Assembly (NCBI GenBank): GCA_034003955.1
Contig: JAVEXO010000005.1
Location: 18,669-82,668 of the forward strand
Length of the DNA: 64,000 bases
Direction: 5' to 3'
DNA from: SZUA-370 sp034003955
GTDB lineage: Bacteria > Spirochaetota > Spirochaetia > Treponematales > UBA12059
The notes beneath the pieces are model-generated. The model worked only from the letters and a program-made list of their open reading frames with translations. It was not told where the DNA came from and did not search any database. The position numbers and the translations under genes were made by a program. Of the stretch, positions 40,443 through 48,336 are shown one piece after another (the first letter of the stretch is position 1; each line of letters begins with the position of its first letter).

Positions 40443-40633
40443 ATGGACATTCAAAGCCTTTCAATGGACATGTCGATGCAGCGGGTTCAGGATCAGGCCG
40501 CCACGAAGGTGCTGGGTCTGGCCATGAGCGTGCCAAGGAACAATCGGCGTCCCTGGCCAAACTGATGGACGGTGCAACCTTTGAGACGATTAGCGATCCA
40601 GCCCTCGGTTCGAACATAAACCTCCTGGCCTAA
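40443..40633 (+). pseudogene. YjfB-family putative motility protein, frameshifted
   Basis: Read from ATG 40443: MDIQSLSMDMSMQRVQDQAA then TKVLGLAM; continuing in a second frame from base 40526: ERAKEQSASLAKLMDGA, ending DPALGSNINLLA before TAA at 40631. Joined, this has the layout of the small YjfB putative motility family (MDI.SLSM.MS start, KAM..AKE.S..L.KLM middle, P.LG.NI end, about 60 residues). The shift is explained by one missing G (atgag where atggag is expected) at about 40524-40528: either a real inactivating deletion or a sequencing error. As written the first frame ends after 40 residues. Confidence 0.65.
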
Positions 40634-40716
40634 TCGGCACTATGAGAAGCCCCAGAAACTGGGCATCTTCGCGGGGTCAATTCTGATAAGCATGACTACA
40701 TATTCTCACCCTGGAA

Positions 40717-40947
40717 TTAACCCTGTTTTATGGTCTGCAGGACTCCTCTATACCTGGCAAGAAACTCCGTTGGCACGATAACCGCACGAGTTGGTTTATA
40801 CATGAATCGAACAGCAAGCTTTCCCTCAGGCCCACCATGGGCACGGCACATATACGAGACACTCGTGTTGGCGCTACCACTTTCGCCGAGAACCTGCGTC
40901 GGCGTCTCATCCATGCCTATCATTTGCGATGGGCTTTCTTTCATCAC
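40717..40947 (-). pseudogene. IS66-family transposase (TnpC) fragment
   Basis: About 65 residues of an IS66 transposase core: GMDETPTQVLGESGSANTS, SYMCRAHGGPEGKLAV, and YKPTRAVIVPTEFLARYRGVLQT, including the first acidic residue of the DDE site in MDET. Similarity stops after LQT (about 40735), where a stop follows. The upstream end runs into the IS256-type remnant. Not functional. Confidence 0.8.
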
Positions 40948-41087
40948 GCCTTCAGTAGTCCTTCGCCTTTCATGAGTCCTTCAATGACTTCTTTGTACAT
41001 CTCCCGCATGAGCTCTTGGAGTCCTTCGGTATTGGTAATACCTTTCTCTGTCAAAAGCTCTTTAAGTTTGCCTTTCTCGAAAACCAT
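40944..41087 (-). pseudogene. IS256-family transposase N-terminal remnant (second type)
   Basis: A 47-codon frame: MVFEKGKLKELLTEKGITNT, EGLQELMREMYKEVIEGLMK, GEGLLKA. This is the N-terminal part of an IS256-type transposase of a different subtype from the remnant at 38258. Upstream, cttttgtgtaaacc (about 41112-41125) matches the terminal-like element at 38221. It abuts the IS66 fragment, so one element probably inserted into or recombined with the other before both decayed. Confidence 0.75.
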
Positions 41088-41139
41088 GTGCTTCCCTCTC
41101 AATCCCATACTGAGGTTTACACAAAAGATTGTACGCTAC

Positions 41140-41430
41140 CCTTTCTTTTCATTTACCTCTCTTATCCTCAAATTCTCTTCCTTATCTTTTCCCTCCTCAC
41201 CTTCTCAATTTTTCATCCCTCTCTGTGCCTCTGTGGCAAATTCTTAGTCCTCTCTTTCCTAATCTCTTATCCTCTTTTACTCTTCGTTATCTTAGTCAAT
41301 CTCTTATCTCCTTAGTTCTCTTTCCCTCTCATTCTTCTCTGTGTCTCTGTGCCTCTGTGGTTCAAATTCCTCATTCTTCGTCTTCTTTTTCCTTTCTCTT
41401 CTACTCTTATCCTCTTTGTTATCTTCCCTC
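41140..41430 (-). repeat. CT-rich dispersed repeat copies before hutU
   Basis: Contains tctcttatcctcttttactc at 41266, cttcgttatcttagtcaatc, and two copies of the ctctgtgcctctgtgg element (about 41222 and 41348). The stretch 41258-41375 closely resembles 13630-13760. A long open frame runs through it into hutU, but its translation is low complexity and the true hutU start is downstream. Confidence 0.8.
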
Positions 41431-41499
41431 CATGTGGCCTTATTTCCATATTTATGGTATGCCTATAACCGTATTAGTATCATTTCTTTGGAGGGGCGT

Positions 41500-43518
41500 A
41501 TGGCGACGAGCGATAAATCGGGTGGATTGCGTTTGGATTTTAACGAGCTACCGCCCGAGCCCGTGTTCGAGACGGGTATCAGGAGGGCTCCCAGGCGCGA
41601 GGCTCCCTTGAATAGGGCGCAGGAGGCCCTCGCCGTCAAGAACGCCTTGCGCTATGTGCCGGAACGCTGGCACGCACGACTGGCACCCGAATTCGTAGAT
41701 GAACTCAGAACCCACGGAAGGATCTATGGCTATCGTTTCAGGCCAGCCGGCCGTCTACAAGGCAAGCCAATAGACGAGTACAAGGGAGCCTGCATCGAGG
41801 GCAAGGCTTTCCAGGTCATGATAGACAATAATCTTGATTTTGATGTGGCTTTGTATCCGTACGAACTGGTAACATACGGTGAGACAGGCCAGGTGTGCCA
41901 GAACTGGATGCAGTACAGGCTCATAAAGAAGTACCTGGAGATACTCGATAATCAATCTACCCTGGTGCTGGAAAGTGGCCACCCGCTTGGCCTCTTCAAG
42001 AGTCATGAGCTTGCTCCACGGGTCGTCATCACAAACGGTCTGATGATAGGCATGTTCGACAACCAGAAGGATTTTAATAATGCAGCCGCTCTCGGTGTGG
42101 CCAATTATGGCCAGATGACAGCCGGGGGCTGGATGTATATAGGCCCGCAGGGCATAGTCCACGGTACATTCAATACTCTCCTCAATGCTGGAAGGCTCAA
42201 GTTAGGAGTTCCCCGGGACGGTGACCTGCGTGGAAGGTTATTCATATCAAGCGGCCTCGGAGGCATGTCGGGGGCTCAGGGCAAGGCGGCTGTCATAGCC
42301 GGTGCCGTCTCAATAATAGCCGAGGTCGACGAGAGCCGTGTGAAGACGAGGGCCAGTCAGGGTTGGGTCGGCTGTGTCGAGAAGACCGTTGAGGGTGCCT
42401 TTGCCCGCGCCGCTGTGGCAGTGCAAGCAGGAGAAGCCATCGCCATAGCCTACCTGGGCAACATAGTCGATTTGCTAGAGTATGCCGACGCAAAAAATAT
42501 CCATATCGATTTGCTGTCCGATCAGACGAGTTGCCACGCCGCGTACGAGGGTGGGTATTGCCCGGCCGATCTGAGTTTTACTGAGCGTACACGGCTCTTA
42601 TCGGAAGATCCAGCCCGCTTAAGGGTCCTGGTAGACGCAAGCCTGCGCAGGCACTTTGAGGCAATCAGGCGACTTAGCGCCAAGGGTACCTACTTCTTTG
42701 ATTATGGCAATTCATTCTTAAAGGCTGTGTACGACGCAGGGGTGAAGGACGTTTCCCTCAATGGCGTAGACGAGAAGGATGGTTTCATCTTCCCTAGCTA
42801 TGTAGAGGACATACTCGGCCCAGAGCTGTTTGACTACGGCTACGGGCCATTCCGCTGGGTGTGCCTATCTGGCAGGGACGAAGACCTGCACAAGACAGAC
42901 GCCGCCGCCATGGCCTGCATAGATCCAAATCGGCGAGGACAGGATCGCGACAACTGGGCCTGGATACGAGACGCCGAGAAGAACAGGCTTGTCGTCGGCA
43001 CCAAGGCTAGAATTCTCTATCAGGATGCCATGGGACGCACCAAGATTGCTCTTAAGTTTAACGACATGGTACGGAAGGGTGAGGTTGGGCCCATCATGCT
43101 TGGCCGCGACCACCATGACTGTGGCGGTACCGATAGTCCCTTTAGGGAGACGAGTAATATAAAGGATGGATCGAACGTGATGGCCGATATGGCCGTGCAG
43201 AATTTTGCAGGAGACGCCGCCCGGGGTATGAGCCTCATTGCCCTGCACAACGGGGGCGGGGTTGGTATAGGCAAGAGCATAAACGGTGGCTTTGGCCTGG
43301 TGCTAGACGGCTCCGATCGTGTAGACACTGTTATAGGCATGGCCATGCCATGGGACGTGATGGGCGGTGTAGCCAGACGCGCCTGGGCTAGAAATGAACA
43401 CGCCCTGTCCGCCTGTGCCGAATATAACGATGAACATGCCCGTTTAGGCTCCATCACCCTGCCGTACATAGCCGACGACGGCCTCATAGAATCGGCACTT
43501 GGCGGCGGTGCATCATGA
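41500..43518 (+). CDS. hutU: Urocanate hydratase, long form
   Basis: 672-residue NAD-dependent enzyme, second step of histidine breakdown. The ATG at 41500 has ggaggggcgt upstream; upstream in-frame codons are CT-repeat noise. Seen: YELVTYGETGQVCQNWMQYRL, SGHPLGLF, GVANYGQMTAGGWMYIGPQG, SSGLGGMSGAQGKAA (NAD binding), DQTSCHAAYEGGYCP with the conserved Cys, and LHNGGGVGIGKSINGG. At 672 residues it resembles the animal UROC1 size class rather than the 555-residue proteobacterial HutU. Followed after 13 bases by the dmpA-like gene. Confidence 0.95.
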   Translation: MATSDKSGGLRLDFNELPPEPVFETGIRRAPRREAPLNRAQEALAVKNALRYVPERWHARLAPEFVDELRTHGRIYGYRFRPAGRLQGKPIDEYKGACIEGKAFQVMIDNNLDFDVALYPYELVTYGETGQVCQNWMQYRLIKKYLEILDNQSTLVLESGHPLGLFKSHELAPRVVITNGLMIGMFDNQKDFNNAAALGVANYGQMTAGGWMYIGPQGIVHGTFNTLLNAGRLKLGVPRDGDLRGRLFISSGLGGMSGAQGKAAVIAGAVSIIAEVDESRVKTRASQGWVGCVEKTVEGAFARAAVAVQAGEAIAIAYLGNIVDLLEYADAKNIHIDLLSDQTSCHAAYEGGYCPADLSFTERTRLLSEDPARLRVLVDASLRRHFEAIRRLSAKGTYFFDYGNSFLKAVYDAGVKDVSLNGVDEKDGFIFPSYVEDILGPELFDYGYGPFRWVCLSGRDEDLHKTDAAAMACIDPNRRGQDRDNWAWIRDAEKNRLVVGTKARILYQDAMGRTKIALKFNDMVRKGEVGPIMLGRDHHDCGGTDSPFRETSNIKDGSNVMADMAVQNFAGDAARGMSLIALHNGGGVGIGKSINGGFGLVLDGSDRVDTVIGMAMPWDVMGGVARRAWARNEHALSACAEYNDEHARLGSITLPYIADDGLIESALGGGAS

Positions 43519-43531
43519 GTGGTGACGAGTC

Positions 43532-44623
43532 ATGCGTGTAGGTGAGCTACCAAGCGGACCTGGCGACTCAATAGTCGATGTGGCAGGCATCTCTGTAGGA
43601 CAGGTGACCCTGGACGAAGGCAACATCCAAACCGGCGTTACGGTCATCCTGCCTCATCAAGGCAATATATTCCGCGACAAGGTACCCTCTGCCTGTCACG
43701 TCATAAACGGTTTTGGTAAGTCAGTCGGGCTCGTCCAAGTGGCTGAGTTAGGCAATCTAGAATCCCCCATTTTTCTTTCAAACACCTTCTCTGTGGCCGC
43801 ATGCCTTGAGGGTGGCTTGGACATGCTTCTTGCCGAGAATGACGACATAGCGAGGAGCACAGGCAGCGCAAACGTCGTCGTCATGGAATGCAATGACGGC
43901 TATCTTTCAGACATGCGTGCCCGCGCGATAAGCCGAGAGCACGTGCGGGAGGCGCTTGTCCAGGCTCGTGAATCTGCGGGCTTGCCATTCGAGCGCGGAT
44001 CTGTCGGGGCGGGGCGGGGGATGAGCTGCTATGGCTTGAAGGGTGGCATAGGTTCGGCGAGCCGCGTGTCCACCTATACCGTTGGGGCGCTGCTTCTTAC
44101 AAACTTCGGCCGCTTATCCGATTTGCTCGTAGACGGAAGACGGGTGGGTAAAGAAATACTGTCCATGGGTTCGGCCGACGATGCGCATCGAGCGGCAAGG
44201 GTAGCGACTCAGGCGGCTAGTGACGGATCGGGCGTGGGCGTTCCGGGTTCTGGCTCGGTCATAGTCGTGCTGGCTACCGACGCGCCTCTGGATTCACGTC
44301 AGCTCCACAGGCTTTGCGTGCGTGCGTCTAGCGGGTTGGCCAGGACAGGCGCGACCATAGGCGGCGGCTCCGGCGAGATCGTGCTGGCATTCTCTACGGC
44401 CTACACCATCCCGCATTACCCTGAAGCGGAAGCCGGTGCTGATGCAGATACGCCGGTGATGATGCGCCCCGTCCTGCATGAAGACATGCTCGATGGGCTC
44501 TTTAGAGCCACGACAGAAGTTGTAGAGGCGGCCGTGCTTGACTCGCTCTTTAAAGCGAGCACCGTCCGCGGCCGCGATGGCCACGAACGGCGTTCAATGC
44601 TTGACTTTGGTCTCTTTCAGTAG
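43532..44623 (+). CDS. P1 family (DmpA-type) aminopeptidase
   Basis: 363-residue Ntn-hydrolase of the DmpA/BapA family, which self-cleaves between Gly and Ser to expose an N-terminal serine nucleophile. The cleavage site is visible as Gly241-Ser242 in PGSGSVIVVLATDAPLD, the DmpA signature. Also seen: VGQVTLDEG..QTGVTVI near the start and GLKGGIGSASR. Substrates in the family are short L-, D- or beta-aminoacyl peptides. Cotranscribed with hutU, so histidyl or beta-alanyl-histidine peptides are a reasonable guess, but only that. Confidence 0.88.
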   Translation: MRVGELPSGPGDSIVDVAGISVGQVTLDEGNIQTGVTVILPHQGNIFRDKVPSACHVINGFGKSVGLVQVAELGNLESPIFLSNTFSVAACLEGGLDMLLAENDDIARSTGSANVVVMECNDGYLSDMRARAISREHVREALVQARESAGLPFERGSVGAGRGMSCYGLKGGIGSASRVSTYTVGALLLTNFGRLSDLLVDGRRVGKEILSMGSADDAHRAARVATQAASDGSGVGVPGSGSVIVVLATDAPLDSRQLHRLCVRASSGLARTGATIGGGSGEIVLAFSTAYTIPHYPEAEAGADADTPVMMRPVLHEDMLDGLFRATTEVVEAAVLDSLFKASTVRGRDGHERRSMLDFGLFQ

Positions 44624-44642
44624 ACAGTAGTAGTGTTGTGTA

Positions 44643-45899
44643 TCAATTCTCCCTGCAAAGGACGCTAACGCAGTTTGTAGCGGCGCTGCCTCCGACGTTT
44701 ACAGTTACGCCAACGTTAGGCTTCTTGTCGGCTGCCTGTCCTATGCTTTCTCCTACGAGCTGTTTGTAAAGCAACGCATGCATGGAGACACCTGTTGCGC
44801 CTACGGGATGACCCTTGGCCTTGAGCCCGCCTGACAGGTTGATAGACACCTGGTCGTCGTGTCCAAAGCGGCCGGCCATGTAGTCATGCCCAGCCTTGCC
44901 GTCTTTTGATAGGCCCAGCGCCTCGGTGCACAGGAGCTGGTTTATAGTAAAGCAGTCGTGTACCTCGGCAATGTCGATGTCCTTTGAAGCTATACCAGCC
45001 TCGGCGAAGGCCTGCCTGGCGGCCTCTTTGGCGGCCAGCAACTCGTACATGTTCTGTCGCTTAGAGATGGCCAGGTGCTCACCTGCCTGCCCAATACCGG
45101 CTATCCGTACGGCTCGTCCCTTCCTGGCTGCGGCGTGCTTAGGTCCTACTATGACAAGACCCGCGGCTCCGTCTGTGACGAGGGAGCAGTCGTGCAGGCG
45201 CAGGGGATCGGCTATCATGGGGTTCTTTTCGGGTGGCAGGTTTAGTATGGCTTCAGCCGTAACGAGACCCAGCTTGTCAGAAGGTCCTCCGACGCCAAAA
45301 TGAGCCAGCGGGTTTTTAAGACCGTTTCTGTAGCACAGGGCCGATACGGAGGCCAGCATGTTAGCAAATTCGTCGGGGTTAAAACCGTAATGATCGCGGT
45401 AGCCCTTGGCATACTCGGCGAAGAGGGCGGGGAAGGTCATGCCTTGTTCGCCTTCCTCAGGCCAGAACGAACAGGTGGCGAGGGCGTGTGTAACGCCCTT
45501 TGTATTGAGCAGGTTCATCTTCTCCACGCCAAGCACCAGGGCTGAGTCTATGCGGCCAGATTCTATGGCATAGAGGGCGTCATAGAGGGCTACCGAGCCG
45601 GATGCGCAGGCGTCTTCACAACGAGTGAAGCGTTTGAACCTGAGGCCTGAGGGGTCTATCTCTGTAGAGAAGGCCGCAAGGTGCTCCTGGTTGGCGAATA
45701 TACCGGGGGCGCAGGAGCCTAGCCACACGCCGCCTATCTCTGATGCTTCGACTCCGGCGTCTGAGAGGGCTCCTCTGCCGGCTTCAAGCATCATATCGTA
45801 GATGCTAGCCAAGTCGGTAACTTCACCGGTTTCCTTGTTCTTCTTCACGTGGCTGCCAAATTTACTGTTGTAGGCGCCTACTATTGATACGTTTGACAT
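44643..45899 (-). CDS. SCP2-type thiolase / acetyl-CoA acetyltransferase family protein
   Basis: 418 residues. Nucleophilic Cys98 in EDACASGS, the His of EVHDCFTI (family: active-site region) and the GGLKAKGHPVGATG loop are all present. Last gene of the leftward tetR-KAS-CoA transferase unit, ten bases after the CoA-transferase. Proteins of this class often pair with a small OB-fold DUF35 subunit; none is encoded here. Cleavage of a beta-ketoacyl-CoA is the expected reaction, but biosynthetic condensation cannot be excluded. Confidence 0.88.
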   Translation of the reverse strand: MSNVSIVGAYNSKFGSHVKKNKETGEVTDLASIYDMMLEAGRGALSDAGVEASEIGGVWLGSCAPGIFANQEHLAAFSTEIDPSGLRFKRFTRCEDACASGSVALYDALYAIESGRIDSALVLGVEKMNLLNTKGVTHALATCSFWPEEGEQGMTFPALFAEYAKGYRDHYGFNPDEFANMLASVSALCYRNGLKNPLAHFGVGGPSDKLGLVTAEAILNLPPEKNPMIADPLRLHDCSLVTDGAAGLVIVGPKHAAARKGRAVRIAGIGQAGEHLAISKRQNMYELLAAKEAARQAFAEAGIASKDIDIAEVHDCFTINQLLCTEALGLSKDGKAGHDYMAGRFGHDDQVSINLSGGLKAKGHPVGATGVSMHALLYKQLVGESIGQAADKKPNVGVTVNVGGSAATNCVSVLCREN

Positions 45900-45909
45900 A
45901 CGTTTTCCT

Positions 45910-47220
45910 TTATATGTAGCCGAGTTTCGTGGCCTGGGCCTTTAGGTCTGCCCTGAATTCCGGTGCGGCAACAGCGATCAGTTCACCAACGCGCTCGCGC
46001 ACGGTTCTACCCCTGAGTCTGGCAACGCCATGCTCTGTGACGATATGGTCGACATAGCTGCGGTGCAGGGTTACGGCGCTTCCTTCTGGCAGCATGGGGA
46101 CTATGGTACTCACCGTTCCCGATTTGGCAGTGGAATAGCAGGCTATTATAGACTTGCCAAGACCGTCGAACCCGCCTGTTGCTCCCTGGGCGGTGTCTGA
46201 CTGGCCCCCGGTACCCGAGTACTGGTTTGGCCCTATGGATTCACTCGATACCTGACCGGTCAAGTCGACCATCAGACAGGTGTTTATCGATACCATTTTT
46301 GAATTTTTAGAGATGATGGCGGGGTCTATGACGTTACGGCCCCTCTGGAATTCGACAGACACGTTGCGGTCGAGCCAGTCGTATAGCTTGCGGCTACCCA
46401 TGGCAAAGGTGACTATAGACTTGTCCTTGTTGTAGGCCTTGCGCCTGTTTGTAACCACACCCAGTTCGTAGAGCTCCATCATGGTGTCTACGAACATCTC
46501 GGTGTGGATACCAAGGTCTTTCTTGTCACGCAGAGCCATGGCGGCGGCATTTGGGATGCCTCCTATACCAAGCTGGAGGGTTGATCCATCGTCTACAAGC
46601 TCGGCTATGTGTCCGCCTATGAGCATGTCTATGTCACTTGGTTTTGGTTCAGGCAGGCTTGGAACCTCGTAGTCGGCTTCTACAAAGTAGGTGGCTTGAT
46701 CGACGCGGAGCTGGGTGTCACCAAAGGTGACGGGGAGGCGGGGGTTTACTTCCAGTATGACTATCTTGGCCGCCTCCAGGATGTCTTTCTCGTAGGTAAT
46801 ACCCAAAGAGAGGCTCACGAAGCCATGGCGGTCTGGCGGGGTGCAGGTGCCTATGAACACCTCAGGAGGTCTGGCTCGTATCCTGTCTGTGGCGGAGCGA
46901 TGGAGCATGTTTGGCACGTAGGTGACGGTACCGACGCCTGCCTTGAGAGCGGCGCGTGAGCCAGGTGCATGAAACCAGCTGGCCAGCTCGAAATGTCCCT
47001 TCATCTCCGGCTTCATGTAGAAGTCATAGGGCTTGAGGGTAAGAACCGAGAATACGCGTACGTCGCGCACCTTGGGGGCCAGGGTGTGAAGCCGGCTCAT
47101 CGTGCCCTGGGGTTCACTGGCACATTGCGCCACGACAACGTCGTAACCAGACTGTATGCACTGGATGGCCTCGTCTATAGAGCGAAGCCTCGAGCTGTAC
47201 TCATCATCCCACTTTGACAT
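45910..47220 (-). CDS. Acetyl-CoA hydrolase / 4-hydroxybutyrate CoA-transferase family protein
   Basis: 436-residue class I CoA-transferase. Seen: LGIGGIPNA (residues 217-225), catalytic Glu241 in HTEMFVDTM, and a C-terminal half with GTGGQSDTAQGA and HIVTEHGVARLRGRT. It probably moves CoA from acetyl-CoA or a similar donor to a carboxylic acid, activating it for the neighbouring enzymes. ATG 47220 is preferred (aaggag five bases upstream); an in-frame GTG at 47226 is less well spaced. A small stem (47237-47252) lies in the 77-base gap after the KAS-like gene. Confidence 0.88.
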   Translation of the reverse strand: MSKWDDEYSSRLRSIDEAIQCIQSGYDVVVAQCASEPQGTMSRLHTLAPKVRDVRVFSVLTLKPYDFYMKPEMKGHFELASWFHAPGSRAALKAGVGTVTYVPNMLHRSATDRIRARPPEVFIGTCTPPDRHGFVSLSLGITYEKDILEAAKIVILEVNPRLPVTFGDTQLRVDQATYFVEADYEVPSLPEPKPSDIDMLIGGHIAELVDDGSTLQLGIGGIPNAAAMALRDKKDLGIHTEMFVDTMMELYELGVVTNRRKAYNKDKSIVTFAMGSRKLYDWLDRNVSVEFQRGRNVIDPAIISKNSKMVSINTCLMVDLTGQVSSESIGPNQYSGTGGQSDTAQGATGGFDGLGKSIIACYSTAKSGTVSTIVPMLPEGSAVTLHRSYVDHIVTEHGVARLRGRTVRERVGELIAVAAPEFRADLKAQATKLGYI

Positions 47221-47303
47221 GTTCACTCCTTAAGCTCGCCCATCCTTGGGCGGCTCTATATTGCGCAAGCGCGTTTGTTTATAAGAACCAGTAGAGCTGG
47301 TAT

Positions 47304-48314
47304 TTAATAGATAAAGAGATTCGCGCCAACGGCGAATCCCGCTCCAGAGGCACAGAACACTATAGGATCTCCTCGTTGTACGAGACCGTCTTTTACCGCG
47401 TGATGGAAAGCCATGGGAACACAACCCGATCCTGTGTACCCATACATATCCATGACCATGGGTGCCAGCTCCCGTGGTCTATCGAGGGCGTCCATCACCT
47501 CGCCAATGACGCTCTTGTTTATCTGGGTCAGCACGAATCGGGATACCCGTTCCAGATCTATACCGCCTTTTTCGCACAGCGCGCGTATGACGGGCGGCCA
47601 TAGTTTTACATTGCGGTCGCCTGGGAGCCTTTGGAGTAATTCCAGGCCATAGGTACCAGCATCCAGTAGTTCCTTGGTGACGGGTTTACGGGTTCCTCCG
47701 GCGTATACGCCGACATAGTCCCATTGTGTACCGTCCGATACAAGCTTTCCTGTCACGTAGCCAGACTGATCCGTATCCTCTACCCGCCCGAGGACGACGG
47801 CTCCGGCTCCATCGGCAAATATTGACCAGCCGAAGGCGTCTCCGGGGCGTATGTAGGCAGGCATGTTGTACACACCTATGACGACGGCCGTTTGTAGGCT
47901 TGGATCCCCTGCCATCATCCTGGCTGCGGTATCGAAGGCCGTGACGAAGCTGGCGCACGAGGCTCCGACATCGAACGCTCCTGTGTCTCGCTGGCCGCCC
48001 TGAAGCCGGCCTTGTACCAGGATGGCTGTGGCGGGGCTGATGTACTCAGGCGTATCCGTGCCGACGATGATGAGGTTTACCTGCATGGGGTCTAGCCCGG
48101 CATCTGCAAGAGCGGCCCTGGCGGCCTTCTCTGCGAAGTCAGCCGTCGTTTCATCAAGTCCCCTCAGGCTGGCTATGTGCCGCGCCTTGATTCCTATCTT
48201 TGTTTCCAGCTTGGCGGCATCGAAATCAATGCCGCTAAGCCGCTTTAATTCCTCGTTATCTATGGCTACGCCTGGTGCGTACACTCCCGTACCTATAATC
48301 TTGGCCTTTGCCAC
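47304..48314 (-). CDS. KAS III-like (FabH-fold) protein with altered active site, A
   Basis: 336-residue thiolase-fold protein of the 3-oxoacyl-ACP synthase III family. Nucleophile Cys120 (DVGASCASF) is present. The catalytic His of the HQAN motif is Thr263 (VLTQINKS), and the Asn of the GNTSAAS loop is Tyr293 (YGYTGSGC), so the Cys-His-Asn triad is not intact. It is unlikely to be housekeeping FabH; acyl transfer or hydrolysis are possible. GTG 48314 preceded by aaggagg is the best start; a GTG at 48329 is alternative. Second gene of the leftward unit, after tetR. Confidence 0.85.
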   Translation of the reverse strand: MAKAKIIGTGVYAPGVAIDNEELKRLSGIDFDAAKLETKIGIKARHIASLRGLDETTADFAEKAARAALADAGLDPMQVNLIIVGTDTPEYISPATAILVQGRLQGGQRDTGAFDVGASCASFVTAFDTAARMMAGDPSLQTAVVIGVYNMPAYIRPGDAFGWSIFADGAGAVVLGRVEDTDQSGYVTGKLVSDGTQWDYVGVYAGGTRKPVTKELLDAGTYGLELLQRLPGDRNVKLWPPVIRALCEKGGIDLERVSRFVLTQINKSVIGEVMDALDRPRELAPMVMDMYGYTGSGCVPMAFHHAVKDGLVQRGDPIVFCASGAGFAVGANLFIY

Positions 48315-48336
48315 CGCTTCCTCCTTCACAGAGCGC

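Larger units (their letters stand above)
40222..41499. other. Decayed intergenic region between cysE and hutU
   Basis: About 1.3 kb without an intact gene. In order it holds a frameshifted YjfB-like gene, an IS66-family fragment joined to an IS256-family fragment (minus strand), and CT-rich dispersed repeats up to about 41430, then the hutU leader. The first 180 bases after cysE show nothing I can assign. Confidence 0.8.

Noticed and set aside
41341..41499. Upstream extension of hutU by 53 codons
   Set aside because: The codons come from the CT-rich repeat; a ggagggg site selects the ATG at 41500.
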